DNA of 64,000 nucleotides from Cryomorphaceae bacterium (GTDB lineage: Bacteria > Bacteroidota > Bacteroidia > Flavobacteriales > Schleiferiaceae): assembly GCA_024639785.1 (NCBI GenBank), contig JAHEGI010000001.1, forward strand, positions 44,623-108,622, read 5' to 3'. A program made the position numbers and the translations under genes. Positions within the stretch are counted from its first letter, which is position 1, and every line of letters starts with the position of its first letter. The notes beneath the pieces were generated by a model, which did no database searches, was not told the origin of the DNA, and worked only from the letters and a program-made list of their open reading frames with translations. Below are positions 25,956 through 36,100 of this stretch, piece by piece.

Positions 25956-27764
25956 ATGGAACGCCTCGATCAAATCAAGCGAATCTTAAAAACCCTGCCT
26001 GAAAAGCCAGGGGTATACAAGCATTTGGACAAAGAGGGACAGATTCTATATATCGGAAAGGCAAAGAATTTGAAGAAGCGCGTGAGCAGCTACTTCAGTA
26101 AATCCCACGATCAAGCGCGCCTTCGGATGTTGGTGCGCAGGGTGGAAAATATAGAGGTCATCGTAACCGAAACAGAATACGATGCGCTGCTTCTTGAAAA
26201 TACCTTGATAAAGCAGCATCAGCCCTGGTACAATATCAATTTGAAGGACGGTAAAACCTATCCATGGATTTGTATCAAGAAGGAGCGTTTTCCCCGGGTA
26301 TTTAGCACGCGTCAGCGCATCGAGGATGGAAGTGAGTACTTTGGCCCCTATCCCTCTGGCCGGATGCTGGGAACGCTGTTGGACCTCATTCGGCAACTCT
26401 ATCCTTTGCGTACCTGCAGTTTGCCTTTGACCGAAAGCGCGGTCGAAGCAGGAAAGTACCGGGTTTGCTTAGAATATCAAATGCACAATTGCCTCGGCCC
26501 CTGCGAGGCGAGGCAGTCCGAAGCGGACTATGAGAAGGACATCACTTCCGTGCGCAAACTGCTCAAAGGCGAATGGTCAGCCATCAAGCAACAACTGCAT
26601 GGCCAGATGATGATGCACGCGGCAAAGCAAGAATTTGAACAAGCACAGGCCTGCAAGGAAAAGCTGGACTATCTCGAAAAATATCAAGCCAAGAGTACGG
26701 TTTTGAATCCAAATGTCGGAGAAGTAGATGTCTATTCCGTGATTGATGATGTAGAATATGGCTATGTCAATTTTTTAATGGTTCGGGAGGGGGCGGTATT
26801 GCAGTCGTATACCTTAGAACTGAAGAAAAAAATGGAGGAATCGCCGGCGGAAATGCTCGAGCTCGCCATCCCCGAAATTCGATTGCGTTTTGATTCGGAG
26901 GCCAAGATGCTGCTCCTTTCACATGCGGTAGAACTCGAAATGGACCACGTGCAATACCAAGTGCCTCAGCGAGGAGATAAGGCGGCCGTTGTGGCCCTAT
27001 CGCTCCGCAATGCCCGGGCGCAACGCTTAGAGCGCTTGAAGAACATGCAAATTGTGGATCCAGATCGGCATGTAAATCGAATTTTGGCTCAAATGAAGCA
27101 AGACCTTCGCCTTTCTGAAGAGCCCCGGCATCTGGAGTGCTTTGATAATTCCAATATTCAAGGAAGTCATCCGGTAAGCGCTTGTGTGGTGTTCAAGAAT
27201 GCGAAGCCCTCTAAAAAGGACTACCGGCATTTTAATGTCAAAACGGTGGAAGGACCGGATGACTTTGCAACGATGCAGGAAGTGATTTTTCGTCGGTATA
27301 AACGAATGATGGAAGAAGGGCAGGCATTGCCACAGCTCATCTTGATTGACGGCGGTAAAGGTCAATTGTCAGCGGGGGTTGCGGCGCTGGATGCCCTGGG
27401 TCTTCGCGGTAAAATTGCCATTCTGGGGATTGCTAAACGCTTAGAAGAATTGTATTTCCCCGGGGACTCCGTGCCCTTGTACTTGGACAAGCGATCGGAG
27501 ACATTGAAGGTGCTTCAGCAAGCGCGAAATGAAGCGCACCGCTTTGGCATCACCTTCCATCGAAATAAACGAAGTAAGGCGAGTATCGGCTCGGCTCTAG
27601 AGGCCATTCCGGGGGTTGGACCGGCAACGATTGATATTTTACTCAAAACATTTAAATCGGCTGCGGGGGTAAAACGTGCCTCAGCCGAATCGCTAGAGCA
27701 AGCGGTTGGCCCGTCCAAAGCAAAAAAGGTGTTGGGTTGGATTCGCTCAATAGGGGAATCCTAG
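25956..27764 (+). CDS. uvrC: Excinuclease ABC subunit C
   Basis: Makes the two incisions of nucleotide-excision repair with UvrA and UvrB. 602 residues: N-terminal GIY-YIG nuclease (PGVYKHLDKEGQILYIGKAK), UVR motif near 200-235, the RNase H-like nuclease domain (ECFDNSNIQGSHPVSACVVF, LILIDGGKGQLSA) and C-terminal helix-hairpin-helix pair (IPGVGPATIDILLKTF). A GTG three bases upstream is also in frame; ATG 25956 is chosen. Confidence 0.97.
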   Translation: MERLDQIKRILKTLPEKPGVYKHLDKEGQILYIGKAKNLKKRVSSYFSKSHDQARLRMLVRRVENIEVIVTETEYDALLLENTLIKQHQPWYNINLKDGKTYPWICIKKERFPRVFSTRQRIEDGSEYFGPYPSGRMLGTLLDLIRQLYPLRTCSLPLTESAVEAGKYRVCLEYQMHNCLGPCEARQSEADYEKDITSVRKLLKGEWSAIKQQLHGQMMMHAAKQEFEQAQACKEKLDYLEKYQAKSTVLNPNVGEVDVYSVIDDVEYGYVNFLMVREGAVLQSYTLELKKKMEESPAEMLELAIPEIRLRFDSEAKMLLLSHAVELEMDHVQYQVPQRGDKAAVVALSLRNARAQRLERLKNMQIVDPDRHVNRILAQMKQDLRLSEEPRHLECFDNSNIQGSHPVSACVVFKNAKPSKKDYRHFNVKTVEGPDDFATMQEVIFRRYKRMMEEGQALPQLILIDGGKGQLSAGVAALDALGLRGKIAILGIAKRLEELYFPGDSVPLYLDKRSETLKVLQQARNEAHRFGITFHRNKRSKASIGSALEAIPGVGPATIDILLKTFKSAAGVKRASAESLEQAVGPSKAKKVLGWIRSIGES

Positions 27765-27807
27765 CCCTAGGAAGTCAATCCACTAGGCCTTGAGTGCACG
27801 AAGAATC

Positions 27808-28497
27808 TCAGGATTTTTTTGGGAGCGATGCGCTATAAATCGTTCGAATCGAATCCAATTCTTTGCGCTGGATATCCGGCACAGTTGCATCGTCGGCCAC
27901 ATAGCCTACGGGTAAGAGTAAAAAGGGCTTTTCATGGGCTGGCCGCCCTAAGATTTCCCCGAGGAAATTCATGGGACTGGGCGTGTGGGTGAGTGTGGCC
28001 AAACCAGCTTCATGGATGGCGGCGATGAGCAAGCCGCAGGCAATTCCCACCGATTCTGAAACGTAGTAGTTCTTCCGAACAAGGCCATCTGGACGGACCT
28101 CTTGGATTTGTTTGAATACGATGATGAGCCAGGGGGCCGTTTCCAAGAAGGGCTTTTCCCAATCGGTCCCAATTGGGGCCAAATCTTCGAGCCACGTGTC
28201 CGGCGCTCGTCCCGAATAGAATGCTTTTTCTTCTCCTTCCGCTGCTTGGCGAATTTGCTTTTTCAAGTGGGGGTCTGACACCGCACAAAAAGTCCAAGGC
28301 TGTTTATTCGCGCCGGACGGAGCAGTGCCCGCCGTGGCGATGAGGTGATCGATGACCTCTTGCGAAACCGCCTTATCACTAAAAAATCGAACAGATCTTC
28401 GTTGCGACCAATGTTGGAATAGGGTTTGCGCTCGAAGTAAGACCTCTTCGCCTTCAACCGTATCCATCTGGTAGGGGATGTGTCCTGTGGGAGTCAT
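27808..28497 (-). CDS. Nitroreductase-superfamily flavoprotein resembling iodotyrosine deiodinase (IYD)
   Basis: A 229-residue FMN enzyme. RRSVRFFSDKAV (33-44), TAPSGANKQPWTFCAV (58-73) and the C-terminal LLPVGYVADD follow the IYD branch of the superfamily. The residues that in human IYD (Glu157, Tyr161, Lys182) clamp the zwitterion of halotyrosine correspond to Glu90, Tyr94 and Lys115 here, with identical 4- and 21-residue spacing in EGEEKAFYSG and TDWEKPFLE. This points to reductive dehalogenation of halotyrosine or a related amino-acid substrate rather than a generic nitroreductase. It is the last gene of an operon, six bases after an ABC ATPase gene. ATG 28497 is used; Met11 is an alternative. 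Confidence 0.85.
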   Translation of the reverse strand: MTPTGHIPYQMDTVEGEEVLLRAQTLFQHWSQRRSVRFFSDKAVSQEVIDHLIATAGTAPSGANKQPWTFCAVSDPHLKKQIRQAAEGEEKAFYSGRAPDTWLEDLAPIGTDWEKPFLETAPWLIIVFKQIQEVRPDGLVRKNYYVSESVGIACGLLIAAIHEAGLATLTHTPSPMNFLGEILGRPAHEKPFLLLPVGYVADDATVPDIQRKELDSIRTIYSASLPKKS

Positions 28498-28503
28498 CCG
28501 TCT

Positions 28504-29178
28504 CTAGACCGATTTAATTTTTCCGTCCTCCAAAGGAATAATTCGTCGAGCTCGATCAATCACACGCTGATCATGCGTGGAGAAAATAAACGTAGTTTTT
28601 TCCTTGTCATTGAGCTGAGCCATGATGTCGAGGAGGGTCTCTGTCGATTTAGAATCCAGATTGGCGGTTGGCTCATCCGCCAACACAAAGCGTGGACGAC
28701 TGGCCAGTGCTCGTGCAACGGCAACGCGTTGCTGCTGCCCTCCTGAAAGTTGGTTGGGCCGGTTGTGTGCGCGGTCGGCCAATCCCACGGCTTCCAATAG
28801 TTCCATGGCTCGAGCATCCCGTTCTTTTTTGCCCACGCCTTGTAATTCTAGGATGAAGGCAGTGTTTTCGAGGGCGGTGAGTACAGGAATCAGATTATAG
28901 GCCTGAAAAACAAATCCAATATGTTGGAGCCGGAAGTCAATGAGGTTGCGGTCCTTGAGCGCTACAATGTTGACTCCGTCAATATGAATTTCCCCTTGGG
29001 TGGGTTGATCCAATCCGCCAATGGCATTCAATAAAGTGGTTTTTCCACAGCCTGAAGGGCCAACAATCGCGGTGAATTCCCCTTCTTCAAAAGAAGTGCT
29101 TACACCGCCCACCGCCGTGACTGAACCCGCCTGGGATTCATACACTTTGAAGACATTCTTTAATTCAATTAGGGCCAT
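28504..29178 (-). CDS. ABC transporter ATP-binding protein (LolD/MacB type)
   Basis: A 224-residue ATPase with Walker [10 protein letters not shown] (39-47), Q-loop [10 protein letters not shown], signature LSGGQQQR and Walker [13 protein letters not shown], the set typical of LolD/MacB/FtsE-like ATPases that serve FtsX-type permeases. It follows two such permease genes and so powers a mechanotransmission or lipoprotein-type extractor rather than a substrate channel. Confidence 0.94.
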   Translation of the reverse strand: MALIELKNVFKVYESQAGSVTAVGGVSTSFEEGEFTAIVGPSGCGKTTLLNAIGGLDQPTQGEIHIDGVNIVALKDRNLIDFRLQHIGFVFQAYNLIPVLTALENTAFILELQGVGKKERDARAMELLEAVGLADRAHNRPNQLSGGQQQRVAVARALASRPRFVLADEPTANLDSKSTETLLDIMAQLNDKEKTTFIFSTHDQRVIDRARRIIPLEDGKIKSV

Positions 29179-29190
29179 AGCTATAAAGGT

Positions 29191-30510
29191 TTAAAGCACG
29201 CGCATGCTTTCGATAGGGTTCAACTTGAGGGCCTTTCGGGCCGGATATAGGGCTGAGAGAAATGCCAAGACAAAAACCAGGGCCGCAATAGGAAGGTAGA
29301 ACTCTGGAACGGTCACGGGATAAATCGTCGAGTCAATGCCAAATTCGGCCATTCCTTTTTCTACCCCTTTGAGGCTTATCCCCGTTTTGGCGGTGAGTGC
29401 TAGCGTAAAGTGCCCCAGCGCCAATCCAATGGGAAGACCAGCAAAACTGAGTAAAATGGTCTCCAACACGATCAAGGCAAATAGTTTGCGCTTATTCATG
29501 CCTATCGCCATCAGCATGCCCAACTCACGGGTGCGTTCCAAAATCGCCATCAACATGGTATTCAGAATGCCGAAGGCCATGGCCAAAAGAATAATGGTCA
29601 TAAATAACAAAAGAGACTGCGCCATGACCTCATCTGCATATCCGAGTTCTGGGCTGATTGACCGCCAACCGCGAACGACCAAAGGCGTTCCGTCTAAGGC
29701 GAGCTGATCGAGGGATTCGATCTGGCTGCGAATGAAAACATTCCAACGTCGAAGACTGTCTTGGGCTTCCAAATGGGCTAAGCTGGGATCCATCGCGTAA
29801 GGTTCTTGGACTCGAAAGCAAAGCTCATGGGCCACTGGAAAACGTCCATTTTCGGCGATGGCCAGGCTGTCTACTAAGTGCATTTGGCGGGAAATATTCA
29901 GCACAGGAACATAGAGCATCATCTCCTCCAGAAGATTGGAAGCGCCATCATAGACCCCCGCAACATAATACAAGGCACTATGCACCTCGCCAAGGACATC
30001 TTGAAAGGTGAGCACTACGCGGTCATCAATGCCCACTTCAAGCCGTTTAGCAAGCTCTTCACCAATGACGACCTCGTCGCTTTCTAGGTCCTGAAGGAAG
30101 CTCCCTTGAACCACTTTGCGCGCCGCAGAAAATACGGATTGCTCCGCCTCAGGATAGACTCCCAAGGCCATCATCGGGGCAGCGCCAGACCCGCTTTGAA
30201 TCATGACTTGAACGACTACCCGTGGAGCAAATGCGGTCACCGTGGAATCCCTCTGAAGGTCTTCGATGATGGCAGGCAAATGAGGAAGAATGGCCCGAGG
30301 ATCTTGGCTTTCCATAAAGGCGGCAGATTGTACCCGGCCATGACCCACATTGTCATCCAACATACTCATGGTGCGCGCATCATTTAGGCCGGTGGCCCAT
30401 CCGATCATGGTAATGCCTGCCCAGACGCCTAAGGACATGGAGCCAATCACTACCGCAGAGCGCCAAGGACTTCGCCAAATATTTCGCCAGGCCATTCGAA
30501 TGGTATTCAT
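29191..30510 (-). CDS. ABC transporter permease, FtsX/LolC-E-like (second of pair)
   Basis: A 439-residue membrane protein: N-terminal TM helix (WRSAVVIGSMSLGVWAGITMIGW), a large extracytoplasmic MacB_PCD-type domain (about 45-290) and three C-terminal TM helices with the FtsX motif (ERTRELGMLMAIGMNKRKLFALIVLE). It starts one base after the first permease gene ends, so the two probably form a heterodimer with the ATPase encoded next. Confidence 0.92.
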   Translation of the reverse strand: MNTIRMAWRNIWRSPWRSAVVIGSMSLGVWAGITMIGWATGLNDARTMSMLDDNVGHGRVQSAAFMESQDPRAILPHLPAIIEDLQRDSTVTAFAPRVVVQVMIQSGSGAAPMMALGVYPEAEQSVFSAARKVVQGSFLQDLESDEVVIGEELAKRLEVGIDDRVVLTFQDVLGEVHSALYYVAGVYDGASNLLEEMMLYVPVLNISRQMHLVDSLAIAENGRFPVAHELCFRVQEPYAMDPSLAHLEAQDSLRRWNVFIRSQIESLDQLALDGTPLVVRGWRSISPELGYADEVMAQSLLLFMTIILLAMAFGILNTMLMAILERTRELGMLMAIGMNKRKLFALIVLETILLSFAGLPIGLALGHFTLALTAKTGISLKGVEKGMAEFGIDSTIYPVTVPEFYLPIAALVFVLAFLSALYPARKALKLNPIESMRVL

Positions 30511-30511
30511 A

Positions 30512-31732
30512 TCAACGGTGGATGCTAGGAGATTTATACACGACCATGATGGGCCAAATGCTCGCTAAAAGCGTTAAGAGTAAGACAATCGCTCCATGCG
30601 TCCAAGTAATGGACCAGTCCATGGTGGGCGGAAGAACAGGTTCCCATCCCTGCTGCTCCATAGCAGAGGCAACATCCCCCATCAAACGCAAGGGCCGCAC
30701 ATGAAAGTAATAGATGAGGCCACGTCCCATGAGGGTTCCAACCGTTGCGCCTAATAGCCCCATCAATAAGGCTTCGACAAAGACCATCCCCGCTAAAACC
30801 CGCCGCTTGACGCCCAAGGCGATTTGCATGGTGAATTCACGCTGACGTTCGTTGGCCAGCATAATCATGGTCCCCAGGAGGCCAAAGGAAATGACCACGT
30901 ACAGAATGAACAAGATGATGATGCCCCCCGCTGAATCGGCCTGAATGGCTTGTTTCAATTCAGGCATCCGATCCTCCCAGGAGGACCAAGACGCATAGGT
31001 CAAGGGGTGTTTTTGGGCGAGGGCTTGAGATACTTGGATCGAAGCGCTCGTGTTTTTAGGCGTAACCATGATGGTCCCCCAGCGCCCATAAGCTCCGCTG
31101 TACGCCTGCGCATCGGCTAAGCGGAGGACGGCTACGCGTTTTTCTAATTCGGGATTCCCTAAGCGAAGTGTTCCGGCGACAATCATTAAATCGCTGGCAA
31201 TAGACCCCTGATAGCCTTGCCCCATTCCAATGAGCGTATCCCCCGTATGTGCATCGAGTGATTCTGCTAAATAGCGCCCCAACCAGACGGGGTAGGGGCC
31301 AGACTCATCTATCCCATCTAGGGAGCCGTCGATGAGTCGAGTACTCCAAAAGTTGGCATCTTCAAGGTCAAAATCCACCCCGGTCCATTGCGCCACTGCG
31401 CTTTCGCTTTGGTGACTGAGCAAGGTGAAGCCAGCCAGGCGCGGAGCAGCCGAGGCCACCAAAGGATCGGCTAACACATCCTCCAACCACTGAGGATCTT
31501 CCGCGAGGGCTACATCCAAATTTTGTGAAGGCCAATAGGCACTATCTGCGACCTGCACATAGCCCGCCATGCCGCCAACAACGGTGTCGATCATATGCCC
31601 ATAAATCCCCAATTGCAAACTGCGAATCAGGATGGCAAAGAAGAGCGCAAAGGCTACGGCGGCAGCGGTAATCGCGCTCCGTCGGCGATTGCGGCCCAAA
31701 TTGCGCCAAGCCAAGCGGGTGGTTAGAGACAT
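30512..31732 (-). CDS. ABC transporter permease, FtsX/LolC-E-like (first of pair)
   Basis: A 406-residue permease with the same layout as its neighbour: N-terminal TM after LAWRNLGRNRRRSAITAAAV, a periplasmic domain (about 45-265) and three C-terminal TMs with QREFTMQIALGVKRRVLAGMVFVEALLMG. The open frame reaches 31759 but that codon is TTG and would overlap the preceding gene; ATG 31732 (MSLTTRLAW) fits the family. Confidence 0.92.
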   Translation of the reverse strand: MSLTTRLAWRNLGRNRRRSAITAAAVAFALFFAILIRSLQLGIYGHMIDTVVGGMAGYVQVADSAYWPSQNLDVALAEDPQWLEDVLADPLVASAAPRLAGFTLLSHQSESAVAQWTGVDFDLEDANFWSTRLIDGSLDGIDESGPYPVWLGRYLAESLDAHTGDTLIGMGQGYQGSIASDLMIVAGTLRLGNPELEKRVAVLRLADAQAYSGAYGRWGTIMVTPKNTSASIQVSQALAQKHPLTYASWSSWEDRMPELKQAIQADSAGGIIILFILYVVISFGLLGTMIMLANERQREFTMQIALGVKRRVLAGMVFVEALLMGLLGATVGTLMGRGLIYYFHVRPLRLMGDVASAMEQQGWEPVLPPTMDWSITWTHGAIVLLLTLLASIWPIMVVYKSPSIHR

Positions 31733-31745
31733 TCCACTAGTAGTA

Positions 31746-32495
31746 TCAGAAGGTGTCAATTCGTTTCATGGTGGATTCTTTGAACCAGCTCGCTTTCAAG
31801 TCGGGGCGCTTGCGCCATTCCAAAATGGTCAAGGTGGTCGTTTGGCTCCCGCCCTTTGCCGTAAAGCGAATTTGATCCGGCATCCATACGCCGTCGAAAC
31901 GCTGAAAGTGCAAGGCGTCCATTTGCTGGCTGATGTCCCCCTTTTTGTCAAAAAAAACGAGGCGAACCCAACTTTCATTTTTAACACTGATGTAGGCGTC
32001 CACATGATCATGAGCCACCGGCGTGGACGGCTTGGGGACGCAGCGAATGACATGGCATTCTTGGCCATTCATGGTTTTTTTCCCCTGGTACGTATGGTTG
32101 AAATCTTGACTCAAGGAAGCCGCGCCTAAGACATTGTCGAATTGTGCATCGGTACCCATCCAACCTTGCATGAGCATGGACGCAGGAAGTTTCATGATTT
32201 TGTCTGTGCGCGGGGAATAGGTCATGAGGCTTTTATCTGCTTTCATGTAGACCATCCCAGCGTCTCGCTCGGGGGCGACAATTTGAACTAAGGAATAGTC
32301 ATTGCCCATGTTCCAGCTTCGGAGTTCCATCTCGCGGGTATACCGAGGACGCTCTGCCTTCAGTTTTATTCGGCTGTAGGCAGATTGTTGGACGGCAGCA
32401 GATTCGGCTTTGCTTAGGATGGCACCGGGGTTCTGAGCCCACGCGGTCAAACACGAAGTAAGAAGAACTAGGAAAAAGTGGAATTTCGGCTGCAT
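31746..32495 (-). CDS. LolA-like outer-membrane lipoprotein-sorting protein
   Basis: A 249-residue exported protein with a signal peptide ending CLTAWAQ and the LolA-like half-barrel family pattern: MELRSWNMGNDYSLVQIVAPERDAGMVYMK, LMTYSPRTDKIMKLPASMLMQGWMGTDAQFDNV, VWMPDQIRFTAKGG. Such proteins carry acylated molecules in the periplasm; paired with FtsX permeases and a LolD-type ATPase it suggests an extraction-and-transfer pathway for a lipoprotein or lipid. It is the first gene of a five-gene operon. A near-consensus -7 (TAATTTTA, 32503-32510) lies seven bases upstream. Confidence 0.85.
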   Translation of the reverse strand: MQPKFHFFLVLLTSCLTAWAQNPGAILSKAESAAVQQSAYSRIKLKAERPRYTREMELRSWNMGNDYSLVQIVAPERDAGMVYMKADKSLMTYSPRTDKIMKLPASMLMQGWMGTDAQFDNVLGAASLSQDFNHTYQGKKTMNGQECHVIRCVPKPSTPVAHDHVDAYISVKNESWVRLVFFDKKGDISQQMDALHFQRFDGVWMPDQIRFTAKGGSQTTTLTILEWRKRPDLKASWFKESTMKRIDTF

Positions 32496-32502
32496 GGATG
32501 GT

Positions 32503-32510
32503 TAAAATTA
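32503..32510 (-). promoter_or_regulatory. Candidate -7 element of the LolA-like/ABC/IYD-like operon
   Basis: Minus-strand TAATTTTA (7 of 8 to TAnnTTTG), seven bases before ATG 32495. Confidence 0.4.
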
Positions 32511-32573
32511 CGGCTCAATGCCTTAACCATTGGATTGGGATACGGTTCGCCTCGGTCGCGTATAATTGGGCAT

Positions 32574-32581
32574 TACTTTTG
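32574..32581 (+). promoter_or_regulatory. -7 element of the bacilliredoxin gene
   Basis: TACTTTTG, exact TAnnTTTG, 50 bases before ATG 32632; this gene would have a true leader. Confidence 0.5.
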
Positions 32582-32631
32582 CATCTAGAATTGCCACTTT
32601 CAGATTGTAATCTCACAAAATTGACCCTCTT

Positions 32632-33051
32632 ATGTATCCAGAAGATCTAATTGCCCCCATGCGTGCCGAATTGACTGACGCCGGTTTCACCGAAATCCGC
32701 GACGAGCAAACCATGGAGGAGGCTATCACGAAGAATTCAGGAACCACCTTTGTTGTTGTCAATTCAGTGTGTGGATGTGCCGCTGGTTCAGCTCGTCCAG
32801 GCGCCCGCATGGCGGTGGCAAATGCCGCAAAGAAGCCCGATCACCTCGTAACGGCGTTTGCTGGAAACGACCGAGATTCGGTTAACAAGGCGCGCGAGCT
32901 CATGCTTCCATTTCCTCCTTCCTCGCCTTGTATGGCTTTGTTTAAGGATGGTGAATTAGTGCATATGATTGAGCGTCATCACATTGAAGGCCGTCCGGCA
33001 GACATGTTAGCCGCGAATTTGATGGCCGCGTTTGAGGCGCACTGCGCTTAG
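32632..33051 (+). CDS. BrxA/BrxB-family bacilliredoxin (YphP/YqiW)
   Basis: A 139-residue thioredoxin-fold protein with the family's CGC active site in NSVCGCAAGSARPG (about residues 44-57) and the later cis-Pro region FPPSSPCMALFKDGELVHMIERHHIEGRPAD. In Firmicutes the family removes bacillithiol from S-thiolated proteins; in Bacteroidota the same role is presumed but rests on bacillithiol being made. Monocistronic, with its own promoter. Confidence 0.93.
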   Translation: MYPEDLIAPMRAELTDAGFTEIRDEQTMEEAITKNSGTTFVVVNSVCGCAAGSARPGARMAVANAAKKPDHLVTAFAGNDRDSVNKARELMLPFPPSSPCMALFKDGELVHMIERHHIEGRPADMLAANLMAAFEAHCA

Positions 33052-33117
33052 AGCAGAGAAGTTACTCGACTCAGGGAGTACACCCCCTGTACTTATAGTA
33101 AAATCTACAATAGTGTA

Positions 33118-33151
33118 TTTGCTACGCTTTTAAGAATTTCCATTATTTTAG
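33118..33151 (+). promoter_or_regulatory. Candidate promoter of the SusC/SusD locus
   Basis: TTTG (33118-33121), 22-base spacer, TATTTTAG (33144-33151; one mismatch to TAnnTTTG), 18 bases before ATG 33170. A short dyad AGTACA-CCCCC-TGTACT (33077-33093) lies upstream and could be a regulator site. Confidence 0.4.
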
Positions 33152-33169
33152 GGGCAAAATACCCAACTA

Positions 33170-36100
33170 ATGAATTGGAAACTTACTCTTGGAGCGGTCG
33201 CTACGTTTATCCTTTTTTCTTCGACGAACGCCTACGCTCAAGGTCGAATTAGTGGTTCAGTAAAAGATGCCAATGGCGCGCCTTTACCTGGAGCAGCCAT
33301 CTCGGTCGATGACAGTCGCAGCACTGCCTTGACGGATAACAATGGAATGTATTCCATCAATGTGACCGCCAATCAAGTCAATGTGACGGCCACAATGATG
33401 GGCTATGTCTCGGCGAGTAAATCGGTGAGCTTAAGCAATGGCTCAGGTCAAGCAAACTTTTCACTGACCGAAGAAGCCGTGACCTTGGATGATATTGTCG
33501 TTATTGGATATGGTACGTCGAACTTAAAAGACTTGACAGGCTCCGTGGTGAGCGTGAAAGCCAAATCCTTCCAGAAAGGTTCTTTTGCCTCTCCCGAAGC
33601 CTTGATCTTAGGTAAAACGCCAGGGGTGCGCATCACCTCCAATTCCGGTATGCCTGGGGCGGGAAGTCGAATCCGTATACGCGGAGGCTCCTCGTTAAAT
33701 GCGAGCAACGACCCTTTGATTGTCATTGATGGATTACCGGCGGATGGTTTGGGACTCTTAAACCCCTCGGACATTGAGAGCTTTACGATTCTTAAGGATG
33801 CGTCAGCAACGGCGATTTATGGTTCACGTGCTGCAAATGGAGTCATCCTCGTGACCACCAAGAAAGGCAAGGCAAATGCTGCGTTTCAAGCGGATGTAAC
33901 AGCGGTCACTTCCTTCCGCAATGTCACAAGCCAAGTGGATGTGCTCTCTACCGAGCAGTTCCGAAATGTAATTGCGGAAAACGGAACGTCCGCTCAGCAA
34001 ACGCGTCTAGCCACCTCGGATCCCGATCAAGTAACAGATTGGCAAAAAGAGATTTATCAAACCGGAAGGGTCATGGACTACAATGTAGCATTGACCGGCG
34101 GCTTGAAAATGCCCTACCGCCTTGGCCTAGGTATGTACCGTGAAAAGGGGGTTCTCAAGCGCTCAGAATTGAAGCGTTACACCGCCACCTTGAATGCGAG
34201 TCCTTCCTTCATGCACGGAAAACTCAAGGCAAATACGAGTGCAAAAATCATTTCCTCTGAAAATTTCTATGCCAACCAAGGAGCGATTGGAACAGCGGTT
34301 TTTTATGACCCTACCCGTCCCGTCTTGTCCGGCGATACAGCCTATGGAGGGTACTTTGAGTGGACCATGCCCAATGGGACACCTTCCGCTCTTTCCCCTA
34401 GAAACCCGGTAGGATTGCTGGAGCTTCGGGATGATGTAGGATTTAACACCCGTGCTTTGGGCAATATCCTGTTCGATTATCAGCCGCTGGCTACCAATGC
34501 GCTTCATCTCTTTATGAACGTTGGAGGCGAATATTCCTACACGCACGGAAACACCTTTGTTCCGGCCTATGCCGCGATGAACTTCAACAATGGGGGAGAA
34601 AAAAACCAATACGAGTCAAGTCGGACGAATCGATTGATCGAATTGTATGCGAATTACAATGAGCAGATCAGCAATCGGGTCCATGCAGATTTGACCGGGG
34701 GATATTCTTTCCAACATTGGAGTAGCTCCTCTCCTTCGTTCCCGAGCCTCAATGCGTTGGGTGATACGATCAGTCCAGCAAACCCCTTCCCATATTTCTC
34801 TGAAAATGCGTTGATGTCTTTCTACGGTCGTGGAAATTTCAACATCAGCAATAAGTACTTATTGACTGCGACATTGCGTTCAGACGGTTCGTCCCGCTTC
34901 TCCAAGGATGCCCGCTGGGGCATCTTCCCGTCGGCAGCGTTAGCCTGGAATATGCTCGAAGAGGACTTCTTTGCTGGCCAAACGGTTTTCAGCAATTTGA
35001 AACTCCGCTTAGGTTACGGTCTAACGGGTCAACAGGACATCTACAACGACTATGGCTACATTCCGAATTACAACTATGGAACTGCCACTGCGCAATATCA
35101 ATTTGGCAATAACTGGATTGATATTCTTCGTCCTGATGCCTATGACTACAACTTGCAGTGGGAAAAGACAGCCACGACGAATATTGCATTGGACTATGGC
35201 TTGTTGAAGGGACGCATCAATGGTTCATTGGATTTTTACACGAAGAATACGTTTGACCTCCTAGGGGTAGTTCCCATTCCTGCGGGAACCAATTTCTCTA
35301 ACCGCGTACTGACGAATGTGGGCTCTATGACAAACAATGGTATTGAGGCTTCCGTCAATTTGGTTTTGATTGACAATTCCACAACCAATTTTGAACTTGG
35401 CTTCAATGCATCGCGCAACCGCAACCAAATCACCAAGCTCTCCTTGGTCCAGGACACTACGTCCCCAGGAATTCAGGTCGGTGGCATTTCGGGCGGTGTG
35501 GGTAACACCATCCAAATTCATGCGGTAGGTATGCCTATGTACACATTCTATTCCTATGAGCAGATCTACGATGCCAACGGCCGCCCCTTGGAACGTAACG
35601 GGTCATTAGACCAATACAGTGAAGGAGTAGACATCAATGGCAATGGCAAGATTGATGACATCGAAGCGTATGTCGACCAAAATGGAGATGGGCTCATCAA
35701 CACGAGTGATCTCGTTGCGTGGGCAGGCAAGACCCCAGAGCCACGACAAATCTTTGGCTTCACAGCGACCTTCTCCCACAAACGTTGGTCCGGGGGCATG
35801 ACGTGGCGTGCTGAGCAAGGCCAATACATGTACAATAACTTGGCATCCAACCACGGTAACTACTTTGAGGTAGGCGGCTCAATGCGCCACCTCAACAACC
35901 TGGTGACGGACTATCTCAATACGGGCTTCCGCACGCCGCAGTACCTCTCTAGCTACTACATTCAGGAGGCTTCGTTTATCCGTTTGGACAACCTCTATTT
36001 GTCTTACAACTTGGGCACCTTGTATAAAGACAAGTATGCTTCCAGCCTGAATATTTCGATGCAGAATGCGTTGGTCATTACCAAGTACAAAGGCTTAGAC

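Noticed and set aside
27759..27772. TCCTAG-CC-CTAGGA dyad at the end of uvrC as a terminator
   Set aside because: A two-base loop cannot close, and no T-run follows directly; likely chance.
33077..33093. AGTACA-CCCCC-TGTACT dyad as a terminator for the bacilliredoxin gene
   Set aside because: Short stem and no T-tract; kept only as a possible regulator site in the SusC promoter entry.
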